A stretch of 35,241 nt of DNA from assembly GCA_030145485.1 (NCBI GenBank), contig JAQYVP010000019.1:1-35241 (forward strand), given 5' to 3'. This DNA is from Chromatiales bacterium (GTDB lineage: Bacteria; Pseudomonadota; Gammaproteobacteria; Chromatiales; Chromatiaceae). Of the stretch, positions 22,959 to 30,133 are shown piece by piece. The position numbers were made by a program, and so were the translations under genes. Each line of letters begins with the position of its first letter. Position 1 is the first letter of the stretch. The notes beneath the pieces are model-generated. The model was not told the origin of the DNA. It ran no database searches and saw only the letters and a program-made list of their open reading frames with translations.

Positions 22959-25097
22959 ATGTCTGATATGAAACAGAGTGATGATAAGACCCTGGGTTTT
23001 TCTTCTGCTGCGGAGGAGATGAGGCACAATTTCAGGCATGTGGAAGAGCTCATGAAGGCGTTTTCCAGCTCGAATTCCTCGATGGGGCAGGATCCGTTCA
23101 ACCTGGGTGAGGCCTATTTGCAGTGGCTTGCCGCATATTCGAACAATCCAGAAAAGGCGATGCAGGACGGCATGGAGTACTGGCAAAAATCCATGCAACT
23201 CTCGCAGCAGGCATTCTCTAGCCTGTTTGCAGGGGAGAGCGGGGAGCAACCAGAAGCGTTCATTACCGAACAGCAGGGCGACCGCCGCTTCAAGCATGAA
23301 GACTGGGTAAACAAACCGCACTTTCATTTGATCAAGCAGTCTTACCTGATGATCTCGGAGTGGATGAGAAACATGGTCTCTGATGTCGAGGGACTCGATG
23401 CACATACTGCCGCGAAAGTGAAATTCTTTACCGAGCGTTATCTGGACGCCATGTCGCCGACTAACTTTGCGGCGACAAATCCGGCAGTCATTGAAAAAAT
23501 AGCCGAGACCAAAGGCGCAAGCCTGGTCAACGGCCTGAAGAACATGCTGGAAGATCTGGAAGAGGGTCAGGGGCAGCTGAAGATTCGAATGAGTGATACA
23601 ACGGCCTTCGAGCTGGGCGAAAATATCGCCATAACGCCCGGCAAGGTTGTATTCCAGAATCGCATGTTCCAGTTGATCCAGTACTCTCCATCGACAGATA
23701 GGGTTCTGAAGCGGCCTCTACTGATTATTCCACCCTGGATCAACAAGTTTTACATCATGGATCTGCAACCGAAGAACTCCATGCTCAAGTGGATGGTTGA
23801 CCAGGGCCATACGGTGTTTGTCGTCTCATGGATAAATCCCGACGAATCCTATCGCAACGTACGCTTTGAAGATTATGTCACCGAAGGCGTCGTTACGGCT
23901 GTCGATGCCGTGGAACAGGCAACGGGTGAGAGTGATATCAATGTCATCGGTTATTGTATTGGCGGCACATTGCTTGCGATTGCGTTAGCCTATATGAAGG
24001 CCGAAGGCGATGAACGCATCAATAGTGCGACCTTCTTTACCACCATGCTGGATTTTGAAGAGTCCGGTGATCTGGGTGTATTTATCGATGAGGAGCAAAT
24101 TACCGAACTCGAGAAGATCATGGAGGAGGATGGCTGCCTGGAAGGTGCGAGAATGTCAGGCGCGTTCAATCTGCTGCGCGCCAATGATCTTATCTGGTCG
24201 TTTTATGTAAACAATTACCTGCTGGGGAATGATCCACGCCCATTCGATCTGCTCTACTGGAACTCTGATTCCACGCGTATGTCTCCGACCATGCACTCCT
24301 GGTATTTGCGCAACCTGTATCTGGAAAACAGGCTGGTCGAGCCGAACGGCATCAGTATTAACGGTGTACCGATTGATCTTGCAACGGTTGATATCCCGAC
24401 ATGCTTTGTGTCGACGGTCGATGATCATATCGCCCCATGGCTTTCAACCTACTCAGGAGCAAAGCAGTTGTCGGGAGATGTGCGTTTTATCCTCGGTGAC
24501 TCCGGGCATATTGCGGGTGTCATCAATCATCCGGATGCCAATAAATATGGTTATCGCTGCACCGACGGTCTGCCTGATGACCCTCAGGCGTGGGCGCAAC
24601 AGGCGGAAACACGGGAAGGCTCATGGTGGCCGGAGTGGAACAACTGGATTCGTCCGTTATCTGATGAAACGGTAGCAGCGCGAATAGTGGGACAGGGCGG
24701 TCTGGATGCGATCGAGGACGCTCCAGGTACCTATGTCAAGTCCGGCATGGATGAACCAGCGCCTGTTTTGAGTGTCACTCAACTGAATCCTGCGAGGAAG
24801 CCGGCTGCTGCGAAAAAGTCTGTCAAAAAGAAGAGTGCTGCAAAGGCAGTGAAGAAAAAAAGCAAAGCGAGTGTGAAGAGCAAGAAACCTGTCATTGATG
24901 ATCTGACCAGGGTGAAGGGCATAGGGGCAAAGCTTGCACAGATATTGAACGCCGCCGGCCTGACCTCCTACGCCCAGATTGCCGGCTCGTCTGCAGAGTC
25001 GCTGAGTGAAATCCTTGTAAAAGCCGATTCACGCAACACACGGTTCAAGACAACGAGCTGGCCGGAGCAGGCGGCTGCTTTGCTTGAAAAGCAGTAG
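22959..25097 (+). CDS. phaC: Class I PHA synthase with C-terminal Lys-rich linker and helix-hairpin-helix domain
   Basis: This enzyme polymerises (R)-3-hydroxyacyl-CoA into PHA at the granule surface. The PhaC N-terminal domain (about 60-230) is followed by the alpha/beta-hydrolase domain. Its lipase-like box is GYCIGGT with nucleophile Cys333, then Asp489 (STVDDHIAPW) and His517 (GDSGHIAGV). FEDYVTEGVV and the W-W-P-x-W-x-x-W signature near 556-563 are typical of class I. At 712 aa it exceeds the usual 560-600. Residues 614-646 are a Lys/Ala/Ser linker (KPAAAKKSVKKK, repeated), and 647-712 form a helix-hairpin-helix module (DLTRVKGIGAKLAQILNAAG, ending TSWPEQAAALL). This tail resembles nucleic-acid-binding tails and suggests the synthase itself may contact the nucleoid. 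The frame is continuous. ATG 22959 follows GGAGGAGA. Confidence 0.93.
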   Translation: MSDMKQSDDKTLGFSSAAEEMRHNFRHVEELMKAFSSSNSSMGQDPFNLGEAYLQWLAAYSNNPEKAMQDGMEYWQKSMQLSQQAFSSLFAGESGEQPEAFITEQQGDRRFKHEDWVNKPHFHLIKQSYLMISEWMRNMVSDVEGLDAHTAAKVKFFTERYLDAMSPTNFAATNPAVIEKIAETKGASLVNGLKNMLEDLEEGQGQLKIRMSDTTAFELGENIAITPGKVVFQNRMFQLIQYSPSTDRVLKRPLLIIPPWINKFYIMDLQPKNSMLKWMVDQGHTVFVVSWINPDESYRNVRFEDYVTEGVVTAVDAVEQATGESDINVIGYCIGGTLLAIALAYMKAEGDERINSATFFTTMLDFEESGDLGVFIDEEQITELEKIMEEDGCLEGARMSGAFNLLRANDLIWSFYVNNYLLGNDPRPFDLLYWNSDSTRMSPTMHSWYLRNLYLENRLVEPNGISINGVPIDLATVDIPTCFVSTVDDHIAPWLSTYSGAKQLSGDVRFILGDSGHIAGVINHPDANKYGYRCTDGLPDDPQAWAQQAETREGSWWPEWNNWIRPLSDETVAARIVGQGGLDAIEDAPGTYVKSGMDEPAPVLSVTQLNPARKPAAAKKSVKKKSAAKAVKKKSKASVKSKKPVIDDLTRVKGIGAKLAQILNAAGLTSYAQIAGSSAESLSEILVKADSRNTRFKTTSWPEQAAALLEKQ

Positions 25098-25116
25098 CGA
25101 GGCAGTTTCCCCTCAC

Positions 25117-25137
25117 CCCTCTCCCAATGGGAGAGGG
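25117..25137. terminator. Bidirectional hairpin between phaC and phaA
   Basis: CCCTCTCCC-AAT-GGGAGAGGG is a perfect 9-bp stem with a 3-nt loop, located between the convergent ends of phaC (25097) and phaA (25151). There is no long U-tract on either side. The same hairpin sequence is a common intergenic repeat in proteobacteria. Confidence 0.6.
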
Positions 25138-25150
25138 AAATGATCCGGCA

Positions 25151-26335
25151 TCAGGTACGTTCCACGGCCATGGCGATTCCCATGCCACCGCCGATACACA
25201 GGGTCGCCAAACCTTTTTTTGCATCACGGCGTTTCATTTCGTGCAGCAGGCTCACCAGAATGCGCGCACCGGAGGCGCCGATAGGATGGCCAATGGCAAT
25301 AGCGCCGCCATTGACATTGATCTTGTCACTATCCCATCCCATATCCTTGTTGACAGACATGGCTTGCGCGGCAAAGGCCTCGTTGGCTTCAACCAGGTCA
25401 AGCTCATCGATGCTCCATCCCGCTTTTTCGAGACATTTCCGGCTGGCGGAGATCGGCCCTGTTCCCATGATTTTCGGATCAACGCCTGTGGAAGCAAAAG
25501 AGACAATCCGCGCCAATGGCTCAAGGCCCAGTTTGTCTGCTGTAGATCGAGTGGTAACGATGACAGCCGCCGCACCGTCATTGATGCCGGAAGCGTTGCC
25601 TGCTGTTACCGTACCCTCTCTGGAAAATGCAGGGCGCAACTTGCCGAGACTCCCGGCTGTTGTACCGTGGCGTGGAAACTCGTCAGTATCGAACACAAGC
25701 GGATCTTTTCTGCGTTGTGGTACTTCAACAGGGATAATCTCCTCTTTGAAAACTCCGGCTTTTTGAGCCGCTTCGGCTTTTTGCTGGGAAGCTGCAGCAA
25801 ATTCATCCTGGGCCTCACGGCTGAAACAGTATTGAGTGGCAATATTTTCCGCTGTTGCGCCCATGTGGAAATCATTGAAAGCATCCCATAGTCCGTCGCT
25901 GATCATGCTGTCTTTCAACGTCCAGTCCATCATTTTCTGGCCACTCCTTGAGTTGGGCAGCACATGCGGAGAGAGGCTCATGTTCTCCTGTCCACCTGCA
26001 ACAATAATATCCGCGTCACCACAGGCAATCGCCTGGAAAGCGAGTTGTACGGATTTAAGCCCGCTGCCACAGACCTTGTTGATCGTCATGGCGGGAACAG
26101 CTTCGGGAATCCCGGCTTCTATCAGCGCCTGGCGCGCCGTATTTTGTCCAAGGCCAGCGGTAAGCACATGCCCCAGGATTACCTCGTCGATGCTGGCGGG
26201 ATCAATGCCGGTTTTTTCAAGCAGTGCGGCAATGACCTTTGCACCCAGCGTGGATGCAGGCATGGAAGCCAGTCCCCCTCCAAAATTACCGACTGCAGTA
26301 CGACCGGCAGCGATGATGACAATTTCTTCACTCAT
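25151..26335 (-). CDS. phaA: Acetyl-CoA acetyltransferase (beta-ketothiolase)
   Basis: This enzyme condenses two acetyl-CoA to acetoacetyl-CoA, or acetyl-CoA with propionyl-CoA to 3-ketovaleryl-CoA, the entry point to PHA. It is 394 aa, standard for the family. The active-site residues are Cys89 ([10 protein letters not shown]), His350 ([10 protein letters not shown]) and Cys380 (LCIGGGMG). It is transcribed convergently to phaC and away from the second phaB. Its upstream region is family B copy B3, leaving only ~28 bp of non-repeat sequence before the start, so its promoter may lie in or beyond the repeat. Confidence 0.95.
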   Translation of the reverse strand: MSEEIVIIAAGRTAVGNFGGGLASMPASTLGAKVIAALLEKTGIDPASIDEVILGHVLTAGLGQNTARQALIEAGIPEAVPAMTINKVCGSGLKSVQLAFQAIACGDADIIVAGGQENMSLSPHVLPNSRSGQKMMDWTLKDSMISDGLWDAFNDFHMGATAENIATQYCFSREAQDEFAAASQQKAEAAQKAGVFKEEIIPVEVPQRRKDPLVFDTDEFPRHGTTAGSLGKLRPAFSREGTVTAGNASGINDGAAAVIVTTRSTADKLGLEPLARIVSFASTGVDPKIMGTGPISASRKCLEKAGWSIDELDLVEANEAFAAQAMSVNKDMGWDSDKINVNGGAIAIGHPIGASGARILVSLLHEMKRRDAKKGLATLCIGGGMGIAMAVERT

Positions 26336-26363
26336 GATTTCTCCAATGTTGGTATGTTTGCAG

Positions 26364-26516
26364 CAGCAATTCTCAATGTACCAATAAAGAGTCGATATCT
26401 TAAAAGACTTTTACCACGAAGCACACCAAGACCACGAAGAATCAACTGGTTACAAAAACGCCTTCGTGCTCTTCGTGTGCTTCGTGGTGAGTATCTCTCT
26501 ACATTTAGAATTGCTA
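26364..26516 (-). repeat. Family B repeat, copy B3 (inverted)
   Basis: CAGCAATTCTCAATGTACC at 26364 and AGAATTGCT ending at 26515 mark the ends; the element is in the opposite orientation to B1 and B2. Inside are CTTTTACCACGAAGCACACC, and CTTCGTGCTCTTCGTGTGC followed by TTCGTGGTGAGTATCTC. It lies between phaA and the second phaB. Together with the promoter region at 26598-26636 it accounts for the 374-bp gap. Confidence 0.85.
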
Positions 26517-26597
26517 TGCTTGCAGTAGTGTGTTTGATTTCAGGTCCACAAGGATCCACAATGCATAATTGACGCCGGGTCTGACGTGCATCAATGA

Positions 26598-26636
26598 TTG
26601 ACTATAGCTCGTTTTTTGGTTAAGTTGCAACCAAAA
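26598..26636 (+). promoter_or_regulatory. Possible promoter and palindrome upstream of second phaB
   Basis: TTGACT (26598-26603) is followed after 17 nt by TAAGTT (26621-26626). An 8-bp perfect inverted repeat, TTTTGGTT (26614-26621) and AACCAAAA (26629-26636), overlaps the -10 region. It does not match the TTGTGCA operators upstream of phaP, so a different regulator, or none, may act here. Confidence 0.35.
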
Positions 26637-26709
26637 TAGCAGGCGCCGGACTCTCTATTCATCCGCGCATGCACTTTGCTTTTTGCAATCATCAACCAGG
26701 AGAATAATC

Positions 26710-27432
26710 ATGAGCCGGGTAGCTGTAGTAACTGGAGGAACGCGTGGCATCGGTGAGGCGATATGCCTGCAATTAAAAGATGCCGGATACGTCGTCGCCG
26801 CGACCTATGCCGGAAATACGGAGTCAGCGACTGCGTTCACTGTGCGATCGGGAATCCCTTCATTCAGATTTGACGTATCTGATTTCGAGGCTTGCCAGGA
26901 TGGTGTCAGGGAAATAGTGGAGCAACTCGGAGATATCGATGTTCTGGTCAACAATGCCGGCATTACCCGTGATGGCACCATGCACAACATGAATTTTGAG
27001 AATTGGGACAAGGTGATCCAGACCAACCTCTCTTCCTGCTTCAATATGAGTAAGGCTGTTATTGACGGGATGCGCGAAAGAGGCTTCGGGCGTATTGTCA
27101 ATATTGGCTCCATCAACGGCAGGGCCGGACAGTATGGGCAGGTGAACTATGCGGCAGCCAAGGCTGGAATACATGGTTTCACCAAGGCGCTGGCGCTGGA
27201 AGGAGCGAGCAGGGGGATTACTGTGAATGCCATTGCGCCTGGATATGTGCTGACAGACATGGTGCGGTCAGTACCCGAGAAGGTATTGGAAAGAATCGTC
27301 TCCACAATTCCGGTCAAACATCTGGGTGATCCCAATGACATTGCCCGTGCTGTTGTGTTCCTGGTGAGTGATGACGCGGGTTTTATTACAGGTTCAACAC
27401 TGGATATCAATGGTGGACAGCATATGTACTGA
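26710..27432 (+). CDS. Acetoacetyl-CoA reductase, second copy
   Basis: This is a second SDR of PhaB type, 240 aa. The cofactor loop is TGGTRGIG, closer to the PhaB consensus than the first copy's TGGIGAIG. NNAGITRDGT, NIGSINGRAGQYGQVNYAAAK (Ser134, Tyr147, Lys151) and the C-terminal ITGSTLDINGGQHMY (the conserved 'NGG.hM' ending) are all canonical. ATG 26710 has CAGGAG upstream; the frame is open to 26683. It is a monocistronic unit between phaA and phaR on opposite strands. The two PhaBs are clearly diverged; this one looks the more standard PhaB. Confidence 0.92.
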   Translation: MSRVAVVTGGTRGIGEAICLQLKDAGYVVAATYAGNTESATAFTVRSGIPSFRFDVSDFEACQDGVREIVEQLGDIDVLVNNAGITRDGTMHNMNFENWDKVIQTNLSSCFNMSKAVIDGMRERGFGRIVNIGSINGRAGQYGQVNYAAAKAGIHGFTKALALEGASRGITVNAIAPGYVLTDMVRSVPEKVLERIVSTIPVKHLGDPNDIARAVVFLVSDDAGFITGSTLDINGGQHMY

Positions 27433-27450
27433 TGCATGGAGAGGCGCCAT

Positions 27451-27476
27451 GCGCTCCGCTTATTGACACCCTACGG
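27451..27476 (-). repeat. Family C end (C3)
   Basis: GCGCTCCGCTTATTGACACCCTAC lies in the 48-bp gap between the convergent second phaB and phaR. It is the right-hand end of family C, with a short GGCGCCATGCGC segment before it. It may serve as the shared 3' end of both transcripts. Confidence 0.55.
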
Positions 27477-27480
27477 ATCC

Positions 27481-27957
27481 TTATTTGTCATTCTCTTTCG
27501 TAGGAGGAGTGAAGCCGGATGACTGCAGGAACTTCTCCTGCATTTGCTGCCACAGATCCAGGTTGCTTTTGGTTGACTCCGTCCAGACGTCTACAGGGTT
27601 GTAGTCAATGAAATCCTTGAGCTGCTGCTGCATCTTCTGTTGCTGGGCCTCGAAAAATTGCAGATTTTTTTCCATAAAGCTGGAAAATCCCTCCCGCGAG
27701 CTCTCGCCATAGTAACGAATAAAGCTTTCCAGGTTTTGTGTTGAAAACAGGGGTTCCTGATTGGATTCCTGCTCAAGAATAATCTGCAGCAGTATACTGC
27801 GGGTTATATCCTCTTTCGTCTGGCTGTCTATGACCTTAACCGGAATTCCCTGTTCAATCATCTGTTTCACTTCGATGAGTTTGATGTAGCAACTTTCGTC
27901 GGTATCGTAGAGGCGTCTGTTAGGATATTTTTTGATTAAACGAACATCGGATGCCAT
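27481..27957 (-). CDS. phaR: PHA synthesis repressor PhaR
   Basis: This 158-aa transcriptional repressor binds both DNA and nascent PHA, releasing phasin promoters when granules form. The N-terminal PHB_acc_N DNA-binding domain contains IKKYPNRRLYDT (residues 8-19), the unmistakable family signature, followed by YIKLIEVKQMIEQGIPVKVIDSQTKEDITRSILLQIILEQE. The PHB_acc domain (FSTQNLESFIRYYG) and a Gln-rich helical C-terminus follow. It is convergent with the second phaB and divergent from the class III synthase. The likely target is the triple palindrome at 20882-20960. No such palindrome lies upstream of phaR itself, so autoregulation is not evident. Confidence 0.95.
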   Translation of the reverse strand: MASDVRLIKKYPNRRLYDTDESCYIKLIEVKQMIEQGIPVKVIDSQTKEDITRSILLQIILEQESNQEPLFSTQNLESFIRYYGESSREGFSSFMEKNLQFFEAQQQKMQQQLKDFIDYNPVDVWTESTKSNLDLWQQMQEKFLQSSGFTPPTKENDK

Positions 27958-28038
27958 GCTGTTTCTCTGCTTTTATGTATACTTGGAGCTCTTCGAAGCA
28001 CTCCTACTATACCTTAAATCCTGACTGAATCTTATATC

Positions 28039-29415
28039 ATGGTAGATAAAGCGTCACCAAATCAGAGTTGGGCCGGATTGCAACAGCCATCCCCCCCTCC
28101 CGAGGAAGGCAGCAGTGATAATTTGCAGGGCTTTCCTCACACTGAGTGGCTAAAAGATGTGGATGCATGGTGGCATGCACAGCCCGGCGAGGTGTCGCAG
28201 CAGGTTTACTCGATTTACCGCAAGCTGCTGCTCAGCAGCCATTTTTATAATGCCCTGGCCGGGCTGAACTCTTCATCTGCGCAAACAGTAGCCGATGCGG
28301 CCACTGCTTTGGCTGATCATCCGCGGATGCCTTGTGAAAACCCAGGCAAGGGCACAGGGTCTGATGAGGTGGTCAAGGAGTATGCAGGCAGACTGGGGTC
28401 TCTGCTCGAGGGGCTGCGCTCTCACGAAGGTGATTTTGATGCCGGACGTTCAGCCAGGGAAGTCATTTTTCATGAGAACAAGCTGACCCTGTATCATTAT
28501 CACCCGCTTGCCTCTTCGCACAGCCGTATCGCCACACCGGTGTTGATTGTGTACGCGCTGGTGAATCGTCCCACCATCCTCGATTTGCAAAAAGGTCATT
28601 CGGCCATTGCCGCAATGCTCCAGAGCGGCCTCGATGTCTACCTTGTCGACTGGGGGTGTCCTGATGAGGGGGACAGGCATCTTGGTCTGGATGACTATAT
28701 CAATAGTCAACTGCATCGCTGCATCGGGGTAATTTGTACTCTTCATTTACGCGAGAGTATCAATTTGTTGGGAGTTTGCCAGGGCGGGGTGCTGGCTCTT
28801 TGCTACAGCGCCTTGCATCAGGAGAGCGTCAAAAACCTGGTGCTTATGGTAACTCCTGTTGATTTCCACACAAAAGACGACATACTGAGTCAGTGGGTTC
28901 GCCATGTGGATATCGATCTGATGGTCGATACGCTGGGTAATATCCCCGGTGGCATGTTGAGTCGTGCTTTTTTAGCACTCAAACCTTATCAGTTGCAGAT
29001 TCAGAAATATCTGGACCTGGTTGGTTCGATAAAGATGCATGGAGATAATCTGGCAAAAATTTCCAATTTTATCGCCATGGAGGAGTGGATCTTCGACAGC
29101 CCGGACCAGGCGGGTGAGGCTTTCAGGTATTTTGTTCAATCATGCTACCAGCAAAACCGTCTGATCAGGGGAGAACTCGAGATCGGCGGCAAATGCATTG
29201 ACCTAAACAGGCTTGAGATACCGATTTTGAATCTCTATGCGCAGCAGGATCATCTCGTGCCGCCGGATGCCTCCAGGGCATTGCAACAGGTCGTTGGCAG
29301 CAATGATTATGAAGAGATCGTTGCTCCCGGAGGACATATTGGCGTATTTGTCAGTCAGAGATCACTGAACCGCGTTTTCCCCGCGATCTGTGATTGGTTT
29401 CAGGCAAGGGAGTAG
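28039..29415 (+). CDS. Class III-type PHA synthase (PhaC) with N-terminal extension
   Basis: This 458-aa alpha/beta-hydrolase-fold synthase has its lipase box at NLLGVCQGG (Cys247), Asp404 in YAQQDHLVPPDASRAL, and His433 in PGGHIGVFVS. The last two motifs and the flanking text match class III PhaC of Allochromatium, which is about 355 aa with its Cys near residue 149. The first ~98-135 residues are therefore extra: a Pro/Ser-rich start, then HTEWLKDVDAWWHAQPGEVSQQVY and an Ala-rich region. Class III enzymes need the partner PhaE; none is present here, and the extension may replace it. No strong ribosome-binding site precedes ATG 28039. It is divergent from phaR (81-bp gap). Confidence 0.9.
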   Translation: MVDKASPNQSWAGLQQPSPPPEEGSSDNLQGFPHTEWLKDVDAWWHAQPGEVSQQVYSIYRKLLLSSHFYNALAGLNSSSAQTVADAATALADHPRMPCENPGKGTGSDEVVKEYAGRLGSLLEGLRSHEGDFDAGRSAREVIFHENKLTLYHYHPLASSHSRIATPVLIVYALVNRPTILDLQKGHSAIAAMLQSGLDVYLVDWGCPDEGDRHLGLDDYINSQLHRCIGVICTLHLRESINLLGVCQGGVLALCYSALHQESVKNLVLMVTPVDFHTKDDILSQWVRHVDIDLMVDTLGNIPGGMLSRAFLALKPYQLQIQKYLDLVGSIKMHGDNLAKISNFIAMEEWIFDSPDQAGEAFRYFVQSCYQQNRLIRGELEIGGKCIDLNRLEIPILNLYAQQDHLVPPDASRALQQVVGSNDYEEIVAPGGHIGVFVSQRSLNRVFPAICDWFQARE

Positions 29416-29431
29416 AACAGTCCTGTGGCTG

Positions 29432-30118
29432 TTACAGCAATACGGACTTGAGCGCAGGGGCATTTCTGCCAGACATCTTGCCAACCTCTGCAAAAAAGAG
29501 CTCGGCGGTAGCCAGGGCATCGCTCAATGCGTTGTGGGCGTTGTATCTTGGTAGAGAGTAGCGTTCACGCAACGTGAACAGGCGCAGCTCCGAGGGGTCA
29601 TAGGGGACAGAGCGCTTGTCAAGCCTGCGTTTTGCAATCATGAGCGTATCGATGATGGGGAAAACAGGCGCCATGCCGTAGAGCTGCACACAGGCTTTTT
29701 CAAGAAAACTCTTTTCAATGCGGGCAAAGTGAACCAGCATCACCTTTCCGGCGAGCGCCTGCAATAAATCTTCTACGGCATCGCGTATGGATTCGCCTTG
29801 ATATTTGATGTCGTCGGTAATTTGGTGAATGACGACATTCTCTTCCGCCAGGTCACCGCAGGTCTGTATGACTGTATGGCAGGCACTGGCGAGGCGTATC
29901 TCATTATTCTCTATACCGATATGCCCGATGCTCAAGATCTGGTCTTTGGCGGGGCTGAGTCCGGTGGTTTCAAAATCGACTGCCAATATTGGAATAGCGT
30001 CTACTCTCTCCCCTATATCCGGAAAGGGTATGGAGAGGAACTCTTTTAATACGCCCGGCGGCGCCTTGCGCAGGCAGCGCTTGCGTTTAGCTTCGTAACC
30101 GAACAGATGGTGTAACAT
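29432..30118 (-). CDS. DnaQ-like DEDDh 3'-5' exonuclease
   Basis: This 228-aa protein is related to the epsilon subunit but distinct from the true dnaQ at 3338. Exo I is AVDFETTGLSPAKDQILSIG. Exo II is VHFARIEKSFL, with Glu where DnaQ has Asp. Exo III is AHNALSDALATAEL, with His and Asp present. About 45 residues precede Exo I, including MLHHLFGYEAKRKR. It lies 15 bp downstream of the nucleotidyltransferase-like gene. This exonuclease plus DUF294 pair recurs in proteobacteria, often near acetate uptake genes (acs/actP), suggesting a signalling or nucleotide-related role rather than replication. Confidence 0.87.
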   Translation of the reverse strand: MLHHLFGYEAKRKRCLRKAPPGVLKEFLSIPFPDIGERVDAIPILAVDFETTGLSPAKDQILSIGHIGIENNEIRLASACHTVIQTCGDLAEENVVIHQITDDIKYQGESIRDAVEDLLQALAGKVMLVHFARIEKSFLEKACVQLYGMAPVFPIIDTLMIAKRRLDKRSVPYDPSELRLFTLRERYSLPRYNAHNALSDALATAELFFAEVGKMSGRNAPALKSVLL

Positions 30119-30133
30119 GGTTTTCCTATCCCG

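Noticed and set aside
25127-25891. 254-codon plus-strand frame opposite phaA
   Set aside because: It is a shadow of phaA, whose catalytic Cys/His/Cys are all on the minus strand.
27958-28038. PhaR operator in the phaR / class III phaC divergent region
   Set aside because: No TTGTGCA palindrome is present. Only weak AT-rich -10-like strings and a CTTCGAAG hexamer-type palindrome are seen, too little to call.
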